The notes under the pieces are model-generated. The model had not been told where the DNA came from and made no database searches. It saw nothing but the letters and a program-made list of their open reading frames with translations. Below, piece by piece: positions 15,951 through 22,246 of a stretch of 22,246 bases of DNA (position 1 is its first letter; every line of letters begins with the position of its first letter). The DNA is from JBFLYN01 sp040756655 (GTDB lineage Bacteria; Bacillota; Sulfobacillia; UBA8153), in NCBI GenBank assembly GCA_040756655.1, contig JBFLYN010000045.1, positions 1-22,246 on the forward strand, in the 5' to 3' direction. The translations under genes and the position numbers were made by a program.

Positions 15951-16320
15951 GAGCGCGTTGGGTAGGCTGTCAAGGCAATCATCGTCAGTCGATGGCTCCT
16001 GGCGTCGTCCTGGGTGCGGTGCCAGGCGGGAGTCCCCTGCGGCCCTCGGCATTGAGGGTGCCACGAATCTCCGGTAACCTCGAGCCAGCACTCCTGTGGA
16101 GGGGGTATGCCGGATAGGGGATGTACCTGCACGGCGCCGGCGCTTGGAGATTTCTGCCCCGGCCGCAGTGACATTGACTTCGTCGTAGTTACCGAGGATG
16201 CGCTGCGCGGGCTATTATCTACAACAGGGTGGAGTGCCCGGGCAGGTATCTCGCTCACCGGCCCGGGGTGGTAGTTCTCCCGATTTTCCCCAAGGAAAGA
16301 GTTGCCTACCCCTGGGGGGT
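15951..16320. other. decayed intergenic zone between the padR remnant and the met operon promoter
   Basis: Apart from the nucleotidyltransferase relic at 16121-16274, I see no intact gene. Open frames on the minus strand (15830-16258) and plus strand (16198-16419) have no ribosome binding site and no recognisable residues; the second overlaps the promoter and riboswitch. A consensus-like TTGACA on the minus strand (15968-15973) has no partner -10 at a proper distance. Confidence 0.5.
16121..16274 (+). pseudogene. relic of an aminoglycoside-type nucleotidyltransferase
   Basis: One frame reads MYLHGAGA from 16121; after a frame change near 16143 the next frame gives LGDFCPGRSDIDFVVVTED and runs to TAG 16272. 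Together they match the 'GvYLHGSLAxGdFxPgrSDIDfLVV' core of ANT(3'')/DUF4111-type nucleotidyltransferases, including the two metal-binding Asp residues of SDID. A TAG lies four codons upstream of YLHG, and the C-terminal part after 'TEDALRGLL' does not resemble the family. The gene is therefore a fragment with at least one frameshift and one stop. It lies in the decayed zone between the two operons. What it once acted on cannot be told. Confidence 0.55.
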
Positions 16321-16324
16321 GGGG

Positions 16325-16353
16325 TTGACATACCTCTGGTCGTGCTGTATAGT
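16325..16353 (+). promoter_or_regulatory. SigA promoter of the metY-metX-hom operon
   Basis: TTGACA (16325-16330), exactly 17 bases and TATAGT (16348-16353) form a near-perfect housekeeping promoter. Transcription would start near 16360, about 25 bases before the SAM riboswitch, the usual arrangement for S-box leaders. Confidence 0.9.
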
Positions 16354-16383
16354 TACCTAAAGCCCCTTAGACAACTACATAAG

Positions 16384-16502
16384 CTCTTATCAAGAGCGGC
16401 GGAGGGACTGGCCCGATGAAGCCCGGCAACCCTGCCTGTGTGGAAGATCACACAGGGGAAGGTGCCAATTCCTGCAGGATCATGGGTCCTGGAAGATAAG
16501 AG
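16384..16502 (+). promoter_or_regulatory. SAM-I riboswitch (S-box) aptamer
   Basis: CTCTTAT (16384-16390) pairs with ATAAGAG (16496-16502) as helix P1. Between them lie the conserved S-box segments CAAGAGCGGCGGAGGGACTGG and GATGAAGCCCGGCAACC, the P3 hairpin CCTGTGTG/CACACAGG and GGTGCCAATTCC, all in the standard order. SAM binding stabilises P1, which favours the terminator downstream. This places the homocysteine pathway under SAM control. Confidence 0.95.
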
Positions 16503-16519
16503 GGAGGACGAGACCCCGT

Positions 16520-16557
16520 GCCCCTTCTTATCCAGTAGGAAGGGGCTTATCACTTTA
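16520..16557 (+). terminator. SAM-responsive intrinsic terminator
   Basis: GCCCCTTC (16520-16527) pairs with GAAGGGGC (16539-16546), followed by TTATCACTTTA. It is the expression platform of the S-box. When SAM is low, the upstream TAAGAG-side bases can pair with the TTCTTATCC part of this region and prevent the hairpin. It ends about 40 bases before the metY start. Confidence 0.85.
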
Positions 16558-16595
16558 TGTGCCGGGGTTTCGCCCGGACCCAAGGAGGATCAGTA

Positions 16596-17891
16596 ATGGA
16601 CGGGAAAGAATGGCGGTTTGACACTCTGGCGGTGCACGCCGGGCAGGCACCTGACCCGGTCACTGGAGCCCGGGCGGTGCCCATCTTCCAGACCACGTCG
16701 TACGTGTTTCGCGACTGCGACCATGCCGCCGGGCTTTTTGCCCTGAAGGAAGCCGGCAACATTTATACCCGCATCATGAACCCCACCACCGCAGTGTTGG
16801 AGGAGCGAGTGGCGGTGCTGGAGGGTGGAGCCGGGGCGCTGGCAGTGGCATCGGGCCAGGCCGCCATCACCCTGGCCGTGGCCAACCTGGCCGGAGCTGG
16901 CCAGGAAATCGTCACCGCCACCAGTCTCTACGGCGGCACGTACAACCTATTTGCCTCCACTCTGCCCAGGTGGGGCATAAGCGTAAACTTCGTGGACCCG
17001 CAGGACCCGGAGAACTTCCGGGCGGCCGTTGGTCCCCGGACTCGTGCCTTCTACCTGGAGACCATCGGCAACCCCAAAATGGACGTACCCGACCTGGAGC
17101 GGGTGGCCGACGTGGCCCACGAAGCCGGCGTCCCCCTGATAGTAGATAACACCTTCGCCACCCCGTACCTGTGCCGGCCTTTTGAGCATGGGGCGGATAT
17201 CGTGGTCCATTCCGCCACCAAGTTCATCGGCGGGCATGGCACTTCCATAGGCGGCCTTATCGTAGACTCGGGCAAGTTCGATTGGGCCAACGGGAAGTTC
17301 CCCGAACTCACCGGGCCCGACCCTACCTATCACGGCATCCGGTACGTAGAGGCCTTTGCAGGCCTGGCCTATATCATCAAGGCCCGTGTGCAGCTATTGC
17401 GGGATGTGGGACCGTGTCTGAGCCCGTTCAATTCTTTCCTATTCCTGCAGGGTCTCGAAACCCTGCCCTTGCGCATGCGCCGGCACTGTGACAACGCCTT
17501 GGCCGTGGCCAATTTCCTTGCGGCCGACCCCCGGGTGGAATGGGTAAGCTACCCTGCTCTCCCCAGTCACCCTTCCTCGGGCCTGGCCCGGAAATACCTC
17601 CCCCGGGGCGCCGGGGCAGTGCTAGCCTTCGGCATCCGGGGCGGGTACGAAGCGGGAGTGCGGTTTATCCACAGCGTGAAGCTGTTCTCCCACCTGGCCA
17701 ATGTAGGTGACGCCAAATCCCTGGTGATCCACCCGGCCAGCACCACGCACCAGCAGTTGAGCCCGGAGCAGAGGGCTGCGGCCGGCGTGGACGACCAGCT
17801 GGTGCGCCTGTCCGTGGGCATCGAAGACGTCGATGACCTGGTGGCAGACCTGGACCGGGCTCTGGGTGAGGCCACCGGACATGGGAGGTGA
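16596..17891 (+). CDS. metY: O-acetylhomoserine sulfhydrylase (PLP-dependent)
   Basis: The 431-residue enzyme makes homocysteine from O-acetylhomoserine and sulfide. Family blocks are TLAVHAGQ at the start, IYTRIMNPTTAVLEERVAVLEGG, and HSATKFIGGHGTSIGG with the PLP lysine at residue 209. VNFVDPQDPENFRAAV and the insertion around 230-260 (NGKFPELTGPDPTYHG) set it apart from the shorter cystathionine gamma-synthases. ATG 16596 is chosen because AAGGAGG lies just upstream; the in-frame ATG at 16557 sits in the terminator. It is the first gene after the SAM riboswitch and shares a GTGA-type junction with metX. Confidence 0.95.
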   Translation: MDGKEWRFDTLAVHAGQAPDPVTGARAVPIFQTTSYVFRDCDHAAGLFALKEAGNIYTRIMNPTTAVLEERVAVLEGGAGALAVASGQAAITLAVANLAGAGQEIVTATSLYGGTYNLFASTLPRWGISVNFVDPQDPENFRAAVGPRTRAFYLETIGNPKMDVPDLERVADVAHEAGVPLIVDNTFATPYLCRPFEHGADIVVHSATKFIGGHGTSIGGLIVDSGKFDWANGKFPELTGPDPTYHGIRYVEAFAGLAYIIKARVQLLRDVGPCLSPFNSFLFLQGLETLPLRMRRHCDNALAVANFLAADPRVEWVSYPALPSHPSSGLARKYLPRGAGAVLAFGIRGGYEAGVRFIHSVKLFSHLANVGDAKSLVIHPASTTHQQLSPEQRAAAGVDDQLVRLSVGIEDVDDLVADLDRALGEATGHGR

Positions 17892-17896
17892 GGCAA

Positions 17897-19060
17897 GTGG
17901 AAGCCAGCACCCACTGGAACCGTAGCCCCGGTCCGGCCTGGCCGGTTTCCGGCCAGACCCGGTTTGTCACCCTGGACGAAGTCGTGTTGGAAAGTGGGAC
18001 CCGGATCTCACCGGCCAGGGTGGCCTATGAGACCTACGGTCGTCCGAACGCCGCCCGCGACAACGCCATCCTGGTGTGCCATGCCCTCACCGGCAGTGCC
18101 CACGTGGCCCGCCACGGGCCCCAGGACCCGCTGGAGGGGTGGTGGGAGGGGATGGTGGGGCCGGGCCGGGCCCTGGACACCAGTCGCTACTTCGTAATCT
18201 GCAGTAACGTGTTGGGAGGGTGCTATGGCACTACCGGACCTTCTTCGCCGGAGCCGGTAAGCGGACGCCCGTATGGCATGCGGTTTCCGGCCATTACCAT
18301 CCGGGATATGGTACGAGCGCAGCGAGGGCTAGTGGGGCACCTGGGCGTTCGCCGGCTCCTTACGGTAGTAGGGGGCTCCATGGGAGGCATGCAGGCGCTG
18401 GAATGGGCCATCATGTACCCGGAAATGGTGGCTTCCATCATCCCGCTCTCGGCCTGCGGCCGTCTTTCGGCCCAGGGGATCGCCTTTAACCAGGTGCAGC
18501 GTTTGGCTATCACCCAGGACCCGGGCTGGAACCAGGGCGACTACTACCAAAAGCCCGGTCCGGTGGCGGGTCTTGCGCTTGCCAGGATGATCGGCACCAT
18601 AACCTACAAGAGTGACCAGTGCTGGAACCAGCGGTTCGGCAGGAAGCGTGGACCGGGGCCGGGCGACCAAGATTGCTTTGAAATCGAAAACTACCTGTTC
18701 CACCACGGAAAGAAGCTGGTAGACAGGTTCGACGCCAACACCTACTTGTACCTGAGCCGGGCTATGGATCTTCACGACGTAGGCCGGGGACGGGGGCCGT
18801 ACGAAGAAGTGGTCCAGAGCATCCGGTGCCCGGTGCTGTCGGTGGGCATAACCTCGGATTTGCTCTTCCCCGTGTACCAGCAGCGCGAGCTAGTTCAATT
18901 ACTCAGACGGGCAGGCCGCCGGGCCCGGTACGCCGAAGTGGAATCCGCCCTGGGCCACGATGGTTTCCTGGTGGAAACCGGCCGGTTAGCACCGGTGCTC
19001 GGCGGGTTCCTGGATGAACTCGTGTCTTGTGAACAACCCATGGCGGGCGGGGACGCTTGA
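17897..19060 (+). CDS. metX: homoserine O-acetyltransferase
   Basis: This alpha/beta-hydrolase-fold enzyme (387 residues) transfers acetyl from acetyl-CoA to homoserine. The nucleophile is Ser161 in GGSMGGMQALEWA. The other triad members are likely the Asp in VGITSDLLFPVYQQ and the His in ALGHDGF. NVLGGCYGTTGPSSPEP, ITYKSDQCWNQRFGR and ENYLFHHGKKLVDRFDANTYLYL are strong family blocks. GTG 17897 is preferred because GGGAGG (17883-17888) lies 8 bases before it; an in-frame GTG at 17888 overlaps that site and the metY stop. MetX proteins of this kind can also be succinyltransferases, and a single residue decides, so acetyl use is inferred from the partner MetY. Confidence 0.93.
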   Translation: MEASTHWNRSPGPAWPVSGQTRFVTLDEVVLESGTRISPARVAYETYGRPNAARDNAILVCHALTGSAHVARHGPQDPLEGWWEGMVGPGRALDTSRYFVICSNVLGGCYGTTGPSSPEPVSGRPYGMRFPAITIRDMVRAQRGLVGHLGVRRLLTVVGGSMGGMQALEWAIMYPEMVASIIPLSACGRLSAQGIAFNQVQRLAITQDPGWNQGDYYQKPGPVAGLALARMIGTITYKSDQCWNQRFGRKRGPGPGDQDCFEIENYLFHHGKKLVDRFDANTYLYLSRAMDLHDVGRGRGPYEEVVQSIRCPVLSVGITSDLLFPVYQQRELVQLLRRAGRRARYAEVESALGHDGFLVETGRLAPVLGGFLDELVSCEQPMAGGDA

Positions 19061-19061
19061 G

Positions 19062-20369
19062 ATGGGCCCCAAGCGGGTGACCGTCGGCATCCTTGGGTTG
19101 GGCACTGTGGGTACCGGCGTGCTCCGGCTGCTGGACGGGAACGGGGATCGGGTGGCCCAGGCCGCCGGCGTGCGGGTGGAAGTAGCCGGGGTAGCGGTAC
19201 GTGATGTCCACAAGCCGCGTGTGGTGACGCCGGCCCCCGGCTTGCTCAAGGGCGACCCCGGGGCGGTGGTGAACGACCCGGGGGTAGACCTGGTCGTGGA
19301 GGTTATGGGCGGGTTGGAACCGGCGGGCGCATGGGTACTGCGCGCCCTGGAACTGGGAAAACCAGTGGTAACGGCCAACAAGGAACTGGTGGCGTCCCGG
19401 GGTCGGGAGCTTCTGGATGCAGCGTTCCGCCACCGGACTAGGCTGCGCTTCGAGGCGAGCGTGGGTGGGGGTATCCCCATAATTGCCGCCCTGGGAGACT
19501 CGTTGGCAGGAAACCGGGTGGGCCAGATCATCGGGATTCTCAACGGTACCACCAACTACATACTGTCCAGGATGACCTCGGACGGGGTGGAATTCCCGGC
19601 AGCCTTGGCCGAGGCCCAGGCCCGGGGTTACGCCGAGAGCGACCCGGGGGCGGATGTGAGCGGGCAGGACGCAGCCTGCAAAATCGCCATCCTGGCGTCG
19701 GTGGCTTTTGGTGTGCACGTTCCGGCGGCGGAGGTGCCCCGGGAGGGCATCGCCGGCATTACGTCCCGGGACGTAGCCTGCGCCCGGGAGCTAGGGTGCG
19801 TGATCAAGCTGCTGGCCTCGGCCAAGGAGGAGGGGGGAACGGTCAGGGCCCGGGTCTTTCCTGCCCTGCTTCCACTGGACCACCCCCTGGCGGCGGTGAC
19901 CGGTGTGTTCAACGCCGTGTGGGTGACCGGAGACGCCGTGGGAGAGACCATGTTCTACGGGCAGGGTGCCGGGCAGTTGCCCACGGCCAGCGCGGTGGTG
20001 GGCGACATCATCGCCTCGGCCCGGGAACTGGCAAGGGGAGGGGTCTTTCACCCCTTGCTGGTCTGGGACCGGCCCAAACCCGCTCAAGCCCCGGGACCAA
20101 GCGAGGCTGCCTTCTACTTCCGGATGCTTGTCAGTGAACAGCCGGGCGCACTGGCGGCGGCCGTGAGCGTCCTGGGGGACCAGGAAGTGGCGCTGGCCAG
20201 GTTCACCAGCCGAGGCCGCGGACAGGGCGGCACCGAGTGGGTGCTGGTCACCCAGCCCGTAGAGGAGCAAAGGCTCAAGGACGCCCTGTGCATTATCCAG
20301 GGGTTGCCCGCCGTGAAACAGGTGGGAAATGCCATCAGGATCCTGGATGCTCCGTCTGGGTGCGGCTAG
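19062..20369 (+). CDS. hom: homoserine dehydrogenase with C-terminal ACT domain
   Basis: The 435-residue enzyme reduces aspartate semialdehyde to homoserine. GILGLGTVGTGVLRLL is the NAD(P) motif, VVTANKELVA and GGGIPIIAALGDSLAGN mark the catalytic domain, and NGTTNYILSRM with AQARGYAESDPGADVSGQDAACK is the family signature. An ACT domain (about 355-430; FYFRMLVSEQPGALAAAVSVLG) probably gives threonine feedback. The ATG at 19062 directly follows the metX stop (TGAG ATG), suggesting coupling; its own ribosome binding site is weak. Being behind the SAM riboswitch, homoserine made here is tied to methionine need, and no thrB or thrC follows. The end overlaps the opposing TIM-barrel gene by 35 bases. 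Confidence 0.95.
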   Translation: MGPKRVTVGILGLGTVGTGVLRLLDGNGDRVAQAAGVRVEVAGVAVRDVHKPRVVTPAPGLLKGDPGAVVNDPGVDLVVEVMGGLEPAGAWVLRALELGKPVVTANKELVASRGRELLDAAFRHRTRLRFEASVGGGIPIIAALGDSLAGNRVGQIIGILNGTTNYILSRMTSDGVEFPAALAEAQARGYAESDPGADVSGQDAACKIAILASVAFGVHVPAAEVPREGIAGITSRDVACARELGCVIKLLASAKEEGGTVRARVFPALLPLDHPLAAVTGVFNAVWVTGDAVGETMFYGQGAGQLPTASAVVGDIIASARELARGGVFHPLLVWDRPKPAQAPGPSEAAFYFRMLVSEQPGALAAAVSVLGDQEVALARFTSRGRGQGGTEWVLVTQPVEEQRLKDALCIIQGLPAVKQVGNAIRILDAPSGCG

Positions 20370-21240
20370 GCACCAAAGACCGGCGCACCCAGTCGTAGCA
20401 CTGGTCCAGTTCCTCGGGCGTGACCAGGCCGGGGTCGTGCTCGAATACAACGTATGCCTCAGGGACCGAAGCCAGGATGCGCAGGTAGGAACCCATATCG
20501 CCCCACCCCGGCGCCCGGTCCAGCCGGGGCAGCAAGGGATGATGACCGCCCGAAGCCACGTTGGTGCCGGCACGCACCGTCCAGAGGTGAACGTTGGTGA
20601 CGTGCTTTTTTACTTGCACGAGGAATTCTGTGGCACTGAACCCTGGATCCGTGACTTCCAGGAGGTGGAGTCTCCCGGTGTCCACGCAAAACCCCACGCC
20701 AGGGTAAGCTGCCAAGACCCACGGCAGGAGCCGACGGTAGTACTCAGGGTGGAGGATGTCGTGCTCCACCACTACCCGTATCCCGGTCGCTTGAGACATG
20801 CGGTCAAGTCCGGAGAAAACCTGGGAGGCCAGCCCGGCCTGGGCCTCCCAGCGAACACCTTCTGCGCTGGTTGCCTCGTCCTCCTGGGTGAAGCGCCAGT
20901 CGCTCCAGTCCAACCCGCCTTTGAGTAGCGCCGGCTTGGGGAAGTGGACCACCAAGTAGCTGGCGCCCAGCCCGGTGGCCTCACGCAGGGCCACTCCCAC
21001 GGCCGCCAGGGCTGCATCCCGTTCACCGGGGTCAGGACTGGTCAGCCGGGGGTGACGCCCGGAGGTGGTGCGTACCAGTGGAAAATGGATGCCCAGGGTC
21101 AGCCCGCGCTGGGCAGCATATGCTGCCGCGGCACCCGCCTGCTGTGTGGACGAAAGCCATGACACCTCTAGCCCTGCGAAGTATGGCCTAAGGACGTTCT
21201 CCAGCTGGTGGGGGCAGAAGGTCCCGTACACTCCCACCAT
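20335..21240 (-). CDS. sugar phosphate isomerase/epimerase-like TIM-barrel protein
   Basis: The 301-residue product fits the xylose-isomerase-like TIM barrel (AP endonuclease family 2). Characteristic strand ends are GLTLGIHFPLV, YLVVHFPKP, IRVVVEHDILHPEYY, VGFCVDTGRLHLL, NVHLWTVRAG and YVVFEHDP, which place His, Glu and Asp residues where this family binds a divalent metal. The substrate is unknown; members act on sugars, inosose, or damaged DNA. The ATG at 21240 (MVGVYGTF) has GAAGG nine bases upstream and begins 11 bases after the stop of the acetyltransferase gene, so the two form one transcript. A longer frame from 21288 overlaps that gene and is not supported. No neighbour suggests a sugar pathway. 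Confidence 0.75.
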   Translation of the reverse strand: MVGVYGTFCPHQLENVLRPYFAGLEVSWLSSTQQAGAAAAYAAQRGLTLGIHFPLVRTTSGRHPRLTSPDPGERDAALAAVGVALREATGLGASYLVVHFPKPALLKGGLDWSDWRFTQEDEATSAEGVRWEAQAGLASQVFSGLDRMSQATGIRVVVEHDILHPEYYRRLLPWVLAAYPGVGFCVDTGRLHLLEVTDPGFSATEFLVQVKKHVTNVHLWTVRAGTNVASGGHHPLLPRLDRAPGWGDMGSYLRILASVPEAYVVFEHDPGLVTPEELDQCYDWVRRSLVPSRTQTEHPGS

Positions 21241-21251
21241 GAAGCGGGCCT

Positions 21252-21791
21252 TCACGCTTGCGTACCCCGGAAGTCCCGGGCAAAGCATGCCATGTGGATC
21301 TCATCGTGGTACAGCCCGTCGATGAGATGCTGCTCTTTGAGGACTCCTTCCACCACAAAGCCGCACCGGGTGTACAGGTTCATAGCCCTCTGATTGCCCT
21401 GGAATACTCTCAGGGTGAGCTTGCGCAACCCCAGCTGGCGAAAGGCAAAACCCATCAGGGTCAGCAGCACGTCAGCTCCGTAGCCCTGACCCCAGTACTG
21501 CTTGTTTCCAATGACCATGCCTAATTCGGCCGTGCCATTGCGGTAGTCGATGCGGTGCAGACCGCAGTTACCCAGGTAGATACCGTCCCTGGTGACGATG
21601 GCCAGGATACGGTTGTGTGGGTCCCCTTGACGCACCGCCTGTTGCAAAAAAGCCTGCTCGAAGGCGCGAGATACCGGCCAGACAAAGGTAGACAGGTAGC
21701 GTGTGACTTCCGGGTCGTTGACCCAACCCATGCAGTTATCCAGGTCAGTTTCTTCCAGCGCCCGCAGTATGACCCTCTGGCCGTAGATCAC
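21252..21791 (-). CDS. GNAT-family N-acetyltransferase, RimJ/RimL-like
   Basis: The 179-residue product is a GCN5-related acetyltransferase. It starts with GQRVILRALEETDL (the RimJ/RimL opening), has the acetyl-CoA-binding strand ELGMVIGNKQYWGQGYGADVL with the Q/RxxGxG-type loop, and ends with NQRAMNLYTRCGFVVEGVLKEQHLIDGLYHDEIHM, typical of the subfamily that acetylates protein N-termini, antibiotics or spermidine. The start is GTG 21791, with GGAGGAG six bases upstream. Its acceptor is unknown. It is the first gene of a two-gene unit with the TIM-barrel gene. Confidence 0.88.
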   Translation of the reverse strand: MIYGQRVILRALEETDLDNCMGWVNDPEVTRYLSTFVWPVSRAFEQAFLQQAVRQGDPHNRILAIVTRDGIYLGNCGLHRIDYRNGTAELGMVIGNKQYWGQGYGADVLLTLMGFAFRQLGLRKLTLRVFQGNQRAMNLYTRCGFVVEGVLKEQHLIDGLYHDEIHMACFARDFRGTQA

Positions 21792-21818
21792 GTCTATCTC
21801 CTCCGTCTTTTTCCATTG

Positions 21819-21847
21819 AGCATACCAGCGACGGATCGGGCAGTCAA
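21819..21847 (-). promoter_or_regulatory. SigA promoter of the GNAT/TIM-barrel unit
   Basis: On the minus strand TTGACT (21842-21847), 17 bases and TATGCT (21819-21824) fit the housekeeping pattern, and TGG before the -10 adds an extended element. The start point would be near 21812, about 20 bases before the GTG of the acetyltransferase gene. Confidence 0.8.
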
Positions 21848-21908
21848 GGGAAAGAATTCTGCCTACTAGCGTGAGTTTCCTAGTTATCGCATTTTTTCGG
21901 GGTGGAAA

Positions 21909-21956
21909 GCGCTCCCTACCTGCCTCTTATGCCTGTTACCTAACTACAGGGAGCGC
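21909..21956. repeat. inverted repeat with 9-bp arms
   Basis: GCGCTCCCT (21909-21917) and AGGGAGCGC (21948-21956) are perfect inverted copies separated by 30 bases. The loop contains CCTGTTACCTAA. No T tract follows on either side, so it does not look like a terminator. It may be an end of a mobile element or a protein-binding site. Confidence 0.6.
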
Positions 21957-22055
21957 ATGTCATGGTCGGGGCACCAACAATAACAGAAAATATTGAGGCA
22001 TAATCCAGTGTTATTGAGGAATAGCGGCAGCCCTTGTGGAATGTACCTGTTACCT
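21930..22055. repeat. direct repeat CCTGTTACCTAA, two copies
   Basis: The 12-mer CCTGTTACCTAA occurs at about 21932-21943, inside the loop of the inverted repeat, and again at about 22044-22055, just before the transposase remnant. A shorter GTTACCTAA is also present near 16352. Close spacing next to a transposase remnant suggests a terminal or regulatory repeat of the element. Confidence 0.5.
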
Positions 22056-22077
22056 AAATGGTATAGGGGGGCTCCCC

Positions 22078-22167
22078 ATGGCTGCCATCGTGAAGAAGAT
22101 TATCAAGGGAAACAGCTACCACTACAGCGCTACATCGCAAAAGCGAAAGAGCTTGACGCAGGATTGA
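22078..22167 (+). pseudogene. broken N-terminus of an IS1634/IS4-type transposase
   Basis: ATG 22078, with AGGGGGG upstream, begins MAAIVKKIIKGNSYHYS, which closely resembles the 'MAxIVKKxxKGxxYYY' start of IS1634-type transposases. The frame meets TGA at 22165-22167 after 29 codons. Beyond about residue 17 none of the three frames reads like the family (the 'ESKRVNGKP' and 'QKYLG' blocks are missing). The rest of the window to 22246 has no supported gene. This is a truncated or rearranged remnant. Confidence 0.5.
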
Positions 22168-22207
22168 AACCTGATACAAGGCGTACCTGGCAAGGAGTTG
22201 GGGTAAC

Positions 22208-22242
22208 CGAGCCGTCCGTGGAACTCAGACGATGACGGCTCG
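22208..22242. repeat. inverted repeat at the right edge
   Basis: CGAGCCGTC (22208-22216) and GACGGCTCG (22234-22242) can form a 9-bp stem with a 17-base loop. Whether a T tract follows is hidden by the window edge, so it could be a terminator or part of a mobile element. Confidence 0.45.
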
Positions 22243-22246
22243 ACGG

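Noticed and set aside
15968..15973. TTGACA on the minus strand upstream of padR as a -35 box
   Set aside because: The TATAAC box is 27 bases away, too far; at the normal spacing the hexamer is ATGTAC.
16198..16419. 73-codon plus-strand open frame across the met promoter
   Set aside because: It covers the SigA promoter and the start of the SAM riboswitch, so translation there is not credible.
19791..20573. 260-codon minus-strand open frame opposite hom
   Set aside because: It is a shadow of hom and of the TIM-barrel gene in another frame, with no ribosome binding site or family motif.
22161..22170. GGATTGAAAC, a sequence typical of CRISPR repeat ends
   Set aside because: It occurs once, with no second copy at a 60-75 base spacing and no spacer-repeat pattern in the window.

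Overview
The window looks like a chromosomal segment from a GC-rich, probably spore-forming, Gram-positive bacterium of the Clostridia/Peptococcaceae type. The pointers are a T-box leader and a SAM-I riboswitch (both typical of Firmicutes), strong AGGAGG-type ribosome binding sites, frequent GTG/TTG starts, and promoter-like sites that fit the sporulation/stationary-phase sigma factor SigH. The exact genus cannot be fixed from the sequence alone.

Layout. 1-200: a probable tail of an IS1634-type transposase, then a bidirectional terminator. 206-955 (-): an FMN-binding lipoprotein with a long, signal-rich upstream region. 1571-2518 (+): an RluD-type pseudouridine synthase, converging on and overlapping a divergent uracil-DNA-glycosylase-like gene (2430-3260, -). 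3365-3576: a possible SigH promoter followed by a structured, terminator-ended non-coding stretch. 3604-3942: a leucine-type T-box. 3963-14253: the branched-chain amino acid operon ilvN-ilvC-leuA-leuC-leuD-leuB-ilvE-ilvD-ilvB, tightly packed with several 4-base stop/start overlaps. 14260-16320: a decayed stretch holding a frameshifted membrane-anchored FG-GAP-like gene, a PadR regulator that seems to have lost its start codon, and a relic of an aminoglycoside-type nucleotidyltransferase. 16325-20369: a consensus promoter, a SAM-I riboswitch and the metY-metX-hom operon. 20335-21791 (-): a two-gene unit of a GNAT acetyltransferase and a sugar-isomerase-like TIM barrel with its own promoter. 21870-22246: inverted and direct repeats and the broken start of an IS1634-type transposase.

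How the genes work together. The nine-gene operon carries the shared valine/isoleucine enzymes (IlvB/IlvN, IlvC, IlvD, IlvE) and the leucine branch (LeuA, LeuCD, LeuB). It is read out through a T-box whose specifier appears to be CUC, so uncharged tRNA-Leu would switch it on. The metY-metX-hom operon makes homocysteine from aspartate semialdehyde through homoserine and O-acetylhomoserine, and is switched off by SAM. The most interesting unexplained material is the SigH-like/structured-RNA segment upstream of the T-box and the graveyard between the two biosynthetic operons. I found no CRISPR array, phage, defence system, rRNA or tRNA.
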